DNA of 64,000 nucleotides. It comes from Zea mays. Taxonomy: Eukaryota > Streptophyta > Magnoliopsida > Poales > Poaceae. Positions 53,309 to 63,977 of this stretch are shown here, piece after piece. The translations under genes were made by a program, and so were the position numbers. The notes below the pieces were generated by a model. That model searched no databases. It was not told the origin of the DNA and saw only the letters and a list, made by a program, of their open reading frames with translations. Numbering within the stretch: the stretch's first letter is position 1; each line of letters begins with the position of its first letter. Location: the NCBI RefSeq assembly GCF_902167145.1, contig NC_050104.1, forward strand, positions 10,066,001 through 10,130,000, read 5' to 3'.

Positions 53309-53925
53309 TGTTGGGGACTTGTTCTCAAATGCTAAGAATTAAGAACAAGGTAACATAAAATATTAAATATTAAAGCCCTTCGCCCGCCGAATCATTATTT
53401 CCTCAAGGATTTAATGAACTTCGGACGAAGGTTAGAAACGATACAATTACGAAGGTTGAGTCTTCGTAATTGAACTCTCAAAGATTATATAAAACAATGC
53501 GAAACATGAAACATTAAAGACAAGTAAATTATAAGTAAACGACATTATTTTTATATTATATAAACTTGATGTATTCAAATATTAAATACATTTATACCTC
53601 TGCCTTGGCAAAGAATAATTTCCGAGTGATGTGATTGCAATTACAGGGATGCATGAACAGTAAAGGAATATTGTTCACTATTTATAGGCACAGGACACAG
53701 CCTATGAGGAATTACAATCATGCCCCTCATAAAAGTTTACAACATTGACTCAGACCTTTATGGGCTAAAAAGTCATTCTATCTTTAAGTCGGTTCGCCCC
53801 TTCATCTTCGGATATGTTGCAATACCGAAGCTTCATGAATGGTGCCTTCGGCGTCACGTATGAGCAGCTTCAGTCGAAGCTGTTTCTTTCTACAGGACCT
53901 TCAGCGACGAAGCATGGTCCCAACA
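53309..53925 (-). repeat. 5' LTR of the 44.3-53.9 kb element
   Basis: 617 bp, same length as the 3' LTR; TATAAATA at 53679-53686 (minus). Confidence 0.92.
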
Positions 53926-54639
53926 ATTCCGCATGTGAATCGTACTGAGTATCAGCTGATTGATATTTCTGAGGATGGATTTGTATGTTTCTCTAAACAG
54001 TAAAACTGTAATCTTCTTTAGATTAAATGTTATTCAGTCTTATAATTTAATTTAATTTAATTTGTTTCAGGTGAGCCTTCTTACTTCAGATGGCAACACT
54101 AAGGATGATCTTAGACTCCCAACTGATGAGACTCTTGTGGCCCAGGTCTGTATGGAAATGTTTTCCATCCTAAATGCTGCTTCTTATTACGATGTTATTT
54201 TTATAACGATGTTATTTTTCAGTCTATCTCTACATCCCTCTCCCCATCTTGTTATCTCTACTAATCCTTAAGAGGCTAAGGAGAGCGTCCACCAGCTTCA
54301 CCGTGGCTCCCCCCGCCCCGTCCCCGCGTCTCGCAGTCGTGCTCGCCGCGTCCCCACATCTCTCGCAGCCGTCACCAGCAGGGTCATCCATGGTGCCGCG
54401 GGATCCATGCCTCTGCCCTCACCCTCCCCCCCGATCCCCGCATTTCGCAGCCCGCCCCATCCCAGCATCTCGCAGCCACACCCCATCCCCGTATCTCGCA
54501 GCCGCGCCCCATCCATGGCGTCGCGGGATCCACGCCCTCGCCCTCCCCCCATCCCCGCATCTCACAGCCCGCCCCATCCCAGCATCTCGCAGCCACACCT
54601 ACCGCAGTTCTGCCAGCGTACTCGCCTCCCCCATCCACG

Positions 54640-55130
54640 ACCACCGCCACGATGACGAAAACCATTGGGGCCTACCTCGCCTCGCAGCTCAAGTGGGCAA
54701 TCCACTCGCCGGGCGTCTTCCTGACCTGCGGCAGACGGTGGCGCGATGGGCGCCAAGAGCGAGGAGCCCGGATCTAGGAGCGGGCGGCGATGGGGCTGTG
54801 GAGGGTTTGGCAGCGCAGGAGGGTGCGGCGTGGCTTTGAGCGGGAGGGACGACGCCTGGGTCCAAGCGGGAGGGACGACGGAAGCGGATCTCGCCCACAC
54901 CCACCGTGGCCCCTCAAGGCAACCGATGCCAGCCCCTCAAGGCAACCGATGCAGTCTCAGAGATCATGATCGCGTTCCCTGGCGCCTCGGTGAGTCCGTG
55001 TTCTTTCCTCCCGTGCCCCACATCAGCTCTTGGTTTTCTGTGCAAACAAATGTCATGTGGCTGCTCCAGAATTGGAAACGAGCATTCAAATCTAGATGTT
55101 GGAGTGTTCAGTAGAACCGCTTGGTGAAGC
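54640..55130 (+). other. Exon-like sequence of unknown origin in the Helitron
   Basis: A segment starting ATGACGAAAACCATTGGGGC (~54650) could encode a short basic/hydrophobic peptide. A second, ending GCGCCTCG/GTGAGT at ~54990, looks like an exon with a donor site. I do not recognise the proteins. Other open frames in this GC-rich stretch overlap on both strands and are not supported. Confidence 0.3.
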
Positions 55131-55600
55131 AAAATGGGTTAGAAATGGTTAATTATGCAGCGTGCGTGATCTCAACAAACCATGTGCAATAGTTACACAA
55201 TCACAGTTTAGTTTATGCACCAAACCATTTTGTACTCTTTGGTGGCGGAGGTCGACGACTCAGAGGTCGAGTTGCTCTCTATCTCGACAATCCTCGCATC
55301 AGCCTTTTTTAGGAAAAACTACACATTTATGTTTTCTTTCTTCCCCTAGAGTCAATAGCATGATATGTGCATTTCCTTCTCTATAGCTCTTCCATTATTC
55401 AACTGAGTACCAGCAAGATAATTGGAATTCATGGGTGGTCGGAGTCATATCTCAACTCAATAGGTTTCTACCTGAAGCAAGTCCATTTTGTAATTTTTTT
55501 TCTTAATAAGTTTGTCCCAAAAAACTCTGTATCAGCCTCTAAAGTACTTCATGCAGTCTGTAAATGTTGACTACCTACGATAGTTATTTGATTATTTCAG

Positions 55601-55780
55601 GCCTACCTCCTCGCCATGCTCGCTCTCGTCATTGTCCTCTTCTACTTCACTATCTTCGCCTTTATCGTCACCCACAGGGGTACCAGGAACTGGGACAGGA
55701 TTAGGAGCTGCCTTCAGGACTCCAAGGTCTGTAGGAGCCTGCAGAACAAGAATGAGACGATCGCACACCTCTCCCAGTTA
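55601..55780 (+). pseudogene. Captured tetraspanin exon with an internal deletion
   Basis: After an acceptor (TTATTTCAG) the frame reads AYLLAMLALVIVLFYFTIFA then FIVTHRG, a tetraspanin transmembrane segment. It jumps to NWDRIRSCLQDSKVCRSLQN, the start of the large extracellular loop with its two conserved cysteines. In plant tetraspanins about 25-30 residues separate these blocks, so an internal deletion is inferred. Normal tetraspanins have four membrane spans; only one is here. Non-functional transduplicate. Confidence 0.7.
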
Positions 55781-56030
55781 AACCTAAAATGTTATCATGT
55801 TATAGGCTACTATTTCTCTAATATCAAACACATTTAGTTATATTTATACTATTTCTACAAACTCAATTAATATTAACCAGCAAATACACCTAAAAAGGAA
55901 TGATAGAATAATGTAGGTAGTTTTAGATATGTCGTCCAATATGTATTCAGAGCATGGTAATTTAGAGTCATGCCTTATTTATAAGCTGATATATTCAAGG
56001 GCATAGGCTGATATTTCTGAGCAAATTTAC

Positions 56031-56354
56031 CTTTCTTCCTGGGTCATTCCAGAATGAATGCAGATTGATGGGAAGTTGCATTCACAAAGTAACTTATTCA
56101 GTTCGACAGCTCTGCTAACACTCTTCACGAATATCACAACTTGGTTGAAATCAAGAGCGTCCAAGAGATCATTCAGTTTCCAGTTCTCTCTACCTCGCTA
56201 AGTTTTATATAGTGCTGCAAAAATATACGATTCCAATTATTTAGAGAAAACAAATAAAAAAATGTGCACGACTCAAATGCAGAGTATTATTGTATTACCT
56301 GTACAAGACCATGGAGGGTCAACTTTGCCTCATCATCAACATATATTTACATCG
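56031..56354 (-). pseudogene. UAP56: Captured UAP56 (DEAD-box RNA helicase) exons, antisense in the Helitron
   Basis: Two exons on the minus strand. 56299-56354 reads IYVDDEAKLTLHGLVQ and ends at a GT donor; one codon before it is TAA where a Glu codon is usual. 56031-56214 begins HYIKLSEVE after a TTTTTGCAG acceptor, suffers a one-base deletion, then reads [40 protein letters not shown] and IHSGMTQEE before a GTAAAT donor. This is the start of the second RecA-like domain of UAP56/Sub2, the mRNA-export and splicing helicase. The first RecA domain with the DECD box is absent. The fragment is dead. Confidence 0.9.
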
Positions 56355-56820
56355 GATGTAAGGGAACAAATGATACATGAAACAAATTAGCATTCCAGCG
56401 TCAGTCTTGCAGTATATATACCAATAGACCCCCTCTGTCAGTACATGTAGCCTCCATACAGAAGTTCAGTTATGCACTGTTCAACACTAGATTCTCTCCA
56501 AATATGCTTAAGTTTTGCAACAGTGCTTCCAAATACAACTCCAGCAGAAGAATTCTTTCTCCACCCGCACGAGATAGTTGGAGAACCAACACCAGTGAAG
56601 TCCAATTAAGTGAAACCAAGTGAACATTGAGTGTGCAGCAAACTGGAGATGTCGAGGATAGCAATTATACTTTTCTCATAACAAATTTTATATGTATAGC
56701 CAGGATCACCAATGGATTACAAAAACTTTTATCATAACAATATAACATATTTATATATAAGTTATCATGATATTATATGTTACCGTTGCAACGCACGGGC
56801 ACTAACCTAAAAACCCTAAA

Positions 56821-56933
<113 letters not shown>

Positions 56934-56956
56934 CTATTCTAAAAATATATATAAGT

Positions 56957-57624
56957 AAAAAGTCCAAATTACTCACTTCACATATATACCATGTCTATAT
57001 AACCCGCTATATTTTTTAGTTCATTTTATATCTCCACCTATTTAAGTTGATTCGATCTACCACTTAACAAATCTTGTTTTCAATTTTTTTATTAAAAAAA
57101 TAAGCTTTCCGTTCAAATTTTGTTGGCTAATAGCTAATGATATAACTTAGCATAAAAATATATTATATTTTTCATAATTATTATTATAGGTCAGAAACCA
57201 GATAAGATAATAACTTTAATATTTGAAACTATATATGAAATAATGATGAAAAATTATTCTATTTTTTCTCCACGTACAATTTGAATTTCAAGTCCATATT
57301 TGTTGAGTTGACTGAGGACACCATAATTTATGTTAAAGATTATATTAAGAATTTTTATCATTATTTTATATTTAGTTTAATACCATTAAAGTTACTTTTA
57401 TTTATCTCTAACATAATTGTAATATATTTTTCTAGGCTAAATTATATCCTTACCCCCAAAATCAACAAAAATTAAACTGAAAACTCAATTTGTACATAAA
57501 TAAATGAAAAAGATTTTGTTAGTGAGTAAATTTAACCAATTCAAATAGGTGGAGAGACAAAAAAAGACTTTAAGTGATCATATGGATATCATCCATAGAT
57601 GAGGGAGTAATTTGGACTTTGTCC
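56957..57624. mobile_element. Long-TIR (fold-back type) element, unclassified
   Basis: AAAAAGTCCAAATTACTCAC on the left is matched in inverted orientation by GGGAGTAATTTGGACTTTGT on the right. A second inverted block, TCTCCACCTATTTAAGTTG (57031) versus CAATTCAAATAGGTGGAGA (57536), lies at equal distance from each end, so the inverted repeats are at least ~100 bp. AT-rich interior, no transposase. Target duplication not clear. Confidence 0.5.
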
Positions 57625-57925
57625 AAAATATTAAAAACCTAACATCTTAATATTATGTGAATCATCAATGAACATTTTTCATGGTTGCTATAAAATAAAA
57701 TATATATTTATCACGTGTTCATGCATCTATCCAACTATGTTTACTTTAAATAGTTACAAAATCTAGCGATCTCGAAATCCATATGGGCATAATATATGAG
57801 ATTTTAACTTTTTCACATTAGTAAATGTTGATGATTTAGATGTAGATCTGAGGCAATATTTTAATTTACTTTTAGTAATGGCATGAGCAGTAATTTAGTT
57901 GCAAATTAAAAAGTTACTTAAATTA
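57625..57925. other. AT-rich intergenic DNA
   Basis: No gene, RNA or repeat recognised between the long-TIR element and the Helitron 5' end. Confidence 0.5.
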
Positions 57926-58163
57926 TCTCTACTAACTATTAAGAGGGCAGTGTAGACTGCCCCCGCTCCTACCCGCACGCGCACGCCCCGCACGCAACGG
58001 CCCCACGCCCCGCACGGCCCGCCGTCCGCCGCGCGCCCACGCGCTCCCAAACGCCGTCGCGAAACCGCCGCACGACCGCGCCAGCGAATCCCACAACGGC
58101 CGCCGCGAAACCTCCGCCGCGCAACACCCGCCGCCCAAACGCGGCGGCGTCAAGTACCTTCAC

Positions 58164-59091
58164 TTGGAGTGGGCAGCAGGCGCTTCGGTTCCAGGGGCAG
58201 CGGCGGCGGCACGGGTGAACGCCGACGCGCAGAGGCAGAGCGCACCGCCATTATTCGCCGCCGGTAATTTTGCCTGGCGACGGATCTCGATTCCCGCAGC
58301 CAAAACCTTGGTGGAGAAAATGACTGAGCTGGTTCGTGCTGGTTCAGGTGGCAGCCGGTTCATCGGGGCGCCGAGCTTGAGCGACACCAGCATAGACTGG
58401 GCTGGCGGCGGCGGCGTCACCGGCAGCGCAAGTGAAGCGCCAGCGATGGGCGCCGTGCAGGACCAACAGCAGATCGAGCTCCCGTTGTCACCCGGTACGT
58501 ACACAAACACCTTCCGACCACCAAAACCTTCCTCCGCGAACCCAACGCGACCGGTGAAAGTGGAACAGCACGGCCGCTTCAGAAAATAAACCATGAGCTG
58601 GTGCCCCCTCCTTCGGCAGAGGACGTGCCGTTTGCGCAGGTGTACAGGTTCGTCGGCGACATGTTCGACGCGGACGCGCCGGTCCCGGCGGAAGCCCACC
58701 TGCAGAAGCTGAAGGAGATGGACGACATCACAGCCAAGACAGTGAGTAGCAGCAGCTCAGCGCTGTTGAGCCTCTGACCCCTCCTTCCTCGCGTCTGTCT
58801 CGCGTTTCACGAGCCTTCCTCAGTTCCTCTCTTGTCGTTGAGCTGGACCGAAACCGTCTCCTGACTCCTGCAGGTCCTGCTGGTGCTGCGGAACCTCGAG
58901 AACCACCTGTCGGTGCCCCAGTTCGAGCGTGTGGTAAGACACGGAGCGCTCTTCTGACGGCTCTCTGTTCTCTGGCTGAACCTGATGCTTCATTTTCGTT
59001 CACTCTGATATGCTCTGCTCTGCTCTTCTCTGGACAGAGAAGGCTGCTGTCGACGTATGATCCGACAAGAGCCATGTCTGGCCAGTTGTAG
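58164..59091 (+). pseudogene. Captured 3' part of a REVEILLE/LHY-CCA1-like gene
   Basis: Four exons. 58164-58494 (starts MEWAAGASVPGAAAAARVNA; may begin mid-exon, Helitron junction just before) is followed by GTACGT. 58583-58741 (FAQVYRFVGDMFDADAPV, HLQKLKEMDDITAKT) is followed by GTGAGT. 58874-58933 (VLLVLRNLENHLSVPQFERV) is followed by GTAAGA. 59038-59091 (RRLLSTYDPTRAMSGQL stop). The HLQKLKEMD...VLLVLRNL...LLSTYD block is the conserved C-terminal part of REVEILLE clock-associated MYB-like factors. The SANT/MYB DNA-binding domain is absent, so it cannot act as a normal transcription factor. The last three exons join in phase; the first joins out of phase. Confidence 0.8.
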
Positions 59092-59919
59092 AGCGCAAAC
59101 ACCTTGAGACAAGCTGGCAAGTGGGAGCTGCAGACTGCAGCTAACACGCACGGATGGACAGACGTTTTTTTTCGCCAGTTGTTTGTTCGACGAACGAGGC
59201 AAGGAGGAGGCTGAAACGCAGCAGAATAGATGGGTTACGCAGACACCCGATGTGCCTGGTTTTTCTGGATGACTGACTATATATAGCAGAGCAGGCCTTA
59301 ACACATTCTTTTGCCGTATCTAGATAAAAGCCTAATCCATAAAGAATACTTACATTTACCAATTACTCCCATGTACCGATTGTTAAGGAGTGGAGTAGTA
59401 CACGTCCTTCTAGCGTCTTTTCTTTCTTTTTTCTTTTTTGGGGTAAAATTCGCGTTGTCTATTCAGATGGAACTTACAAGATTGTCCGATACAAGCAAGG
59501 TGTGTGTCTGGTCATCTGAATCTGTTTTGGCAACAAGGATCCACGTTTGAACTGGACAGGCGTGTGCCAGAACAACAATGAATCAATTTGCGCACATTTT
59601 TCACACCAAACTTGTTCAGCGAGCTTGATCGACTCTCCACTCCAGACGCATTCAACATGTGCCGTATTGCTCGACCAGAAGAAGGATGTCTGATGCTAGG
59701 GCGGACTGTATCAAAGCGTTGTTCAGGTCCTGGCCCTGTCGGGAAGGCAATCAAGCTGAACGAAGAGAAAACAGAGGCCCTGCAGCTGGAAAAGGCATGT
59801 GTTGTCGCTTCCCTGATTCAGGTCATCAGCACACAAAAAGCGTCGGGCGTTCGACGAAGATTGTATTATGGGCCCGTTCCTATCATGGGCCGAACTAATC
59901 TTGATGCTGGGACCGATTT

Positions 59920-60500
59920 GGTTGCCAAAACCCAAAAGTACCCACTTAGCAATTTCAAGGTGTTTTCTCTGAGGTAGAGAGAGAAGCAATTTCAAAGCAT
60001 GAGATTTAATAATACACATATTACTGTATTATTTCAATGATACATATAATTGCTAAATAAATTGTTTCTTATTTGCAGGATGACATGTTACACTTTAGGA
60101 AAAAATTGGTTGCTACATTACTATTTTCAGATATAAACAAGAGAAAGGGGTGTCCGTTATACAAGTATGACAAAGAAGTCGATGCTGGAAGCTCCTCTGA
60201 TGTTCAAATATTAGATAGTCCCACAAATCCTAAGAAGAGGAAACTACTTTGTGTATCTTAAGATAGCGAAGTATTGATGGAAGATGATGATGGCCCCATC
60301 ACTCAAGTAGACTTAGAAAGGTGGTTTGTTCATGATTGGGATAAAAGAACTCCTATAAAAATATTGATCGATGAGTGCTCTAATGAATTTTTACTGAGTG
60401 GCCTTTCCACAAAGGAAATGCCAGTGACCAAAGCCGATTTAATAGATGTTCTATATGATTACATCATGACAATTCAAGATGATACGACATTAGAGTAAGT
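59920..60500 (+). pseudogene. Unrecognised spliced frame in the Helitron
   Basis: An exon ending near 59960 (PLSNFK/GTGTTT), an intron with acceptor TTATTTGCAG, then 60071-60261 (DDMLHFRKKLVATLLFSDIN ... NPKKRKLLCVS) up to a TAA. The same frame continues 60274-60498 (DDDGPITQVDLERWFVHDWD ... ADLIDVLYDYIMTIQDDTTLE). I do not recognise it. It has the style of the variable region preceding Ulp1-like protease domains in some plant transposons, but no protease residues are visible, so this is only a guess. Confidence 0.4.
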
Positions 60501-61043
60501 GCTTATTATTTAATCTATTTTATAGGTACCAACTACGTAGAGTTTTGATATAGACTTTTGTCATGCTGCATTACACGATGACATGAGTGCAAAGTTTCAA
60601 CCCTTTTAAGATAGAAATATCTGTCAAAAACCTGCAAAACGTATTAAGGGTAAATCTAGATATGACTCTAAAATGTTTTGATATGTCTATTCGATTGTTG
60701 GCCATTAAAAAGGATTAGATTAATGTACGGTTGTCGACATATTTGCCTATTATTAAAAATTCTATATTGACTCTTTAAAATAGGTTATGTGATATTAATA
60801 ATGTTTGTCACACATATTCTGTATATTATAGAGACTATGCACGAGACATGTAAATTAGCAAGACTCATACAAGCGCGGAACAGTGTGCTGATGGGGCACA
60901 AGGGTAACTCATGCTCAGGTCTTAACATGTTTGGCTTCCGAGCAAACTTTCTTCAGACCTCCAAGAAAATATAAAATCCGATCAGATATGTATCGATGAT
61001 CATCCTAGCGTACTCCCGTTGCAACGCACGTGCACACACCTAG

Positions 61044-61781
61044 TATAATAATATGGGTGGAAATTTTTCGTACAAATTTAAAGCGCTACTTTACGTTATG
61101 TCTGGACATTATAGTGTACAATACAAAAGTGTTATACACGACTATTTATACGATCTGCTGAGCAGAATAAGTGGGTAAGATGTGAATTTTAGAAGCTAGT
61201 TTATATTTTGTTTTACATTGGCACAGATAATATAGACATAGAAGCGGCGTTGGAACATCCAATTAGTAATATACGGAAATTTTACGTCATTTTCAGTTTA
61301 TGAACTTCAATCCGAGACATGCAATTAATATTCTCCAATGTTTTGGGATAACTGAAGCCTATCTAGGCAATTAACATGCTGTTTAGGCCTCTTCTTAATA
61401 TGCAGGATCCCTAACTACACTCATGCAAGAAGAGACAAGCCTTTTTGCACTTTGAGAATAGTTCATTTCTCCTTAGCAAAGCTGCTCGAGTACATGCTTC
61501 AGTACCCAAAAACAATGGCGAGTTCCTCGCGAAAGGTACCCCAAAAAAAAAAGAGAACCCCTCGCAAATCGACTACAGCAATCTGGTTCTCAGGCTCTGC
61601 AGTGCGCTATGCAGGAGGAAAATAAACCATTCAAGCACAAACGTTTTGCAATGGTTTCATCACTACCTCACGGACTCTAGCGGATTCCAAAATTATTCAC
61701 AACTGAATCGGTTCAGTAGCTGACGGAAGATAGGCTTTGAGATGTACTAGAGTTGGGGGACCAATCGATCACACGCCTTGG
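61044..61781. other. Intergenic DNA / 3' flank of the phosphatase gene
   Basis: No separate gene recognised. The frame 61445-61723 has no known domain and lies antisense to the probable 3' untranslated region of the phosphatase. Confidence 0.45.
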
Positions 61782-62323
<542 letters not shown>

Positions 62324-63815
62324 CTGAAAAAAAAGCAATTGATGTGTTATCAGACCAATCATTAAGAGAATAAGGACTTGGATGAAAAAAAAAGAACTCA
62401 GATTGTCAGCTCTAACAAGAACCATATTTGACGAGAAATATCGCAAAGAAAGTTAAGACAATTGTAAATCCTAACTGCAGTTAAAACAGTATGAAGGTTT
62501 CCTTCCCTGTCACTGCCAAAAGCAGTCAATTTTCTTATCCATAGATGTCTGGACAGAAATGCAGTAAAGGTCCATACAAGTCAGAGGATATACAATAAGA
62601 CCACTTCCTTGAAAACTGACAGATCGTTCCACATTCCAGCTTTCAGGGGTTTCAAGCAACTGGGCCTATAATAATTAACAAAGAAAAAAACAAGTTTGCT
62701 ATGTCTACGAGAGGTCAAACTTTTCCTCGTAAAAAAACTTTCCTAGGAAAAAATAAAACAAAAATGAAATTTCAAATGATGTAAATCATCCTGATGCTCG
62801 TGTGTCGGAGTTATTTTACCAAGGAATACCACATGAGTACATGACCCTCAAAAACATCTTTGGATAATGACAAACTGTGGATTAGCAGCGGCTATGAGCC
62901 TATGAACTGTTGGCCCAGCAAATCATAATTTCAGAACAACAAACAAACAAACAAAAAATCAGCTAGTCCATATGGCTGACAGACAGACTACTTCTAGCCA
63001 TTCAGTGAGCTGACATAGGCACATAGCTTTATTCTTGTGGTCAAGTTTTGCATGATGTCATGGATGACTTGAACTTCAAACAGAAAGATAAAACAATCAT
63101 GAAGAATAAATTTTTCAGAGATTACAAGACAGTCAATATTGACCAGCTTCCAAAGGAAAAATAATATCTAAAGCACAAAAGAATGCATATTTGACCAATT
63201 TGACATGACTTTCGACCAATATATTTCATCAAAACAGGTAAGCACTACTTGAAAAAACCTAGTTAGGTACCAGGTTCTACAACGAGGCACTAATAAAGAG
63301 AGAAACTAATAACACCTCAAAGTAGTCATAAATACAGGCATACAACTTACAAACAAATCCAGCAAGTATATGTTCCCTTTTAAATCATGTTTTCTTATAA
63401 GAAAAAGTTGTTCAAATCTACCATGCTTAGATATCCAATTTTTGCATAGTGACATAACATAGGGATACCCCGAATTAGTGTGAAAATACATTTCAAATAT
63501 CATGATATAAGACTATGGACAAAAAAACATAAGAAACAGTTCCATTTATATGTACATGTATATTTATACAGAAATTTACACTTCTACATGACAGCAAGAC
63601 CATACATGGTTACAACACTTTATTTCTAGTAAAAAAAGATCAATTTATTGTCCATGCCCAGATTCATTAAGCGAAAAAATATTTTTCTCAAAAGACTGCA
63701 TCAGACCCATGCCAGTAGTGCCATTCATCTGATCAGCAACAAAACAAGACACTGGATAGAGATATGAATGGATGCACATTGTGCTACCCTTTGTGCAATA
63801 CGTCAGTGTATCAAT
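62324..63815. other. Probable long intron / upstream region of the phosphatase gene
   Basis: AT-rich, begins with a strong polypyrimidine tract and CAG acceptor (minus strand) for the exon at 62323. I find no further phosphatase exon, RNA gene or repeat here. Confidence 0.5.
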
Positions 63816-63817
63816 TA

Positions 63818-63977
63818 CTCACTCCATCCTAAAATAATAGTCGTTTTAGCTCTAGATTTTTGTGTCCACATTCATATAGATAATTATGAACCTAGACATA
63901 TATATACAACACATACATTAATTATTGTATGAATCTAGTAAAAAAGTAAAACGAATTTTAATTTGGGACGGATAGAG
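63818..63977. mobile_element. Stowaway MITE (160 bp)
   Basis: TA target duplication at 63816-63817 and 63978-63979. Termini are CTCACTCCATCCTAAAATAA and, inverted, CTCTATCCGTCCCAAATTAA, followed by matching CGTTTTA. This is the grass Stowaway (Tc1/mariner) MITE pattern. No coding capacity. It lies within or upstream of the phosphatase gene. Confidence 0.85.

Larger units (their letters stand above)
44289..53925 (-). mobile_element. Young Huck-like Tat gypsy element: pol and antisense gene, no gag
   Basis: LTRs of 617 bp each (44289-44905 and 53309-53925), target duplication ATTCC (44284-44288 and 53926-53930), perfect. I count about nine differences between the LTRs (~1.5%), so insertion is recent. 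The primer-binding site TTGGCGCCCACC (about 53297-53308) is followed within ~45 bases by a frame starting at the protease, so gag is missing. Pol runs leftwards to 49323. The antisense gene runs rightwards from 45367. PPT GCGAAGGGGCTAC at 44906-44918 (minus). Confidence 0.92.
44075..54145 (+). pseudogene. eIF5A: Captured internal fragment of eIF5A, interrupted by a retrotransposon
   Basis: Three exons of translation initiation factor 5A. Exon 44075-44197 reads [20 protein letters not shown] then [21 protein letters not shown] and ends at a GTAAGT donor. The next exon starts at 44284 with ATTCC, is split by the 9.6-kb element, and resumes 53926-53982 (IPHVNRTEYQLIDISEDGF). Exon 54071-54145 reads VSLLTSDGNTKDDLRLPTDE TLVAQ. 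The N-terminal exon(s) before this point and the last exon are absent. The hypusine-site loop would begin at or just upstream of the fragment, and I do not see it. Splice sites are retained. Truncation at both ends and a Helitron context indicate transduplication, not the native gene. Confidence 0.88.
40743..56810 (+). mobile_element. Candidate composite Helitron carrying eIF5A, tetraspanin and UAP56 fragments
   Basis: A 5' end TCTCTACTAACC at 40743 is preceded by A (40742), as Helitrons insert between A and T. A 3'-end-like GTTGCAACGCACGGGC hairpin followed by ACTAACCTAA lies at 56786-56810. A second Helitron 5' end (54255) lies inside, so this is either one chimeric Helitron or two nested ones with one missing 3' end. 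The terminal CTAA fits CTRR but is not followed by the expected T; both flanks are TA-rich. A 9.6-kb gypsy element (44289-53925) is nested within. No Rep/helicase is encoded: non-autonomous. Confidence 0.6.
54255..56810 (+). mobile_element. Helitron 5' end and body (second 5' terminus) with tetraspanin and UAP56 fragments
   Basis: TCTCTACTAATCCTTAAGAG preceded by A (54254), typical maize Helitron 5' end. It is followed by GAGAGCGTCCACCAGC, which resembles GAGGGCGTCCACCACC after the 40743 terminus, so the two 5' ends belong to one family. The first 350 bases include a ~125-bp tandem duplication (54391-54480 and 54515-54599). The 3' end candidate is 56786-56810. It interrupts the eIF5A intron after 54145. 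Confidence 0.65.
57926..61043 (+). mobile_element. Complete non-autonomous Helitron (3118 bp)
   Basis: 5' TCTCTACTAACTATTAAGAG preceded by A (57925). 3' CCCGTTGCAACGCACGTGC hairpin region followed by ACACACCTAG and then T (61044): the A/T insertion rule and CTRR end are both satisfied. No Rep/helicase is encoded. It carries the 3' part of a REVEILLE-type gene in the same orientation and an unrecognised spliced frame (59900-60500). It sits ~740 bp downstream of the phosphatase stop codon. Confidence 0.85.

Noticed and set aside
44075..54145. eIF5A as a functional host gene disrupted by the retroelement
   Set aside because: N-terminal and final exons are missing as well and the fragment lies behind a Helitron 5' end, so it was already a partial copy.
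56470..56664. Small minus-strand frame near the UAP56 fragment
   Set aside because: No match to UAP56 sequence I know and no splice support.
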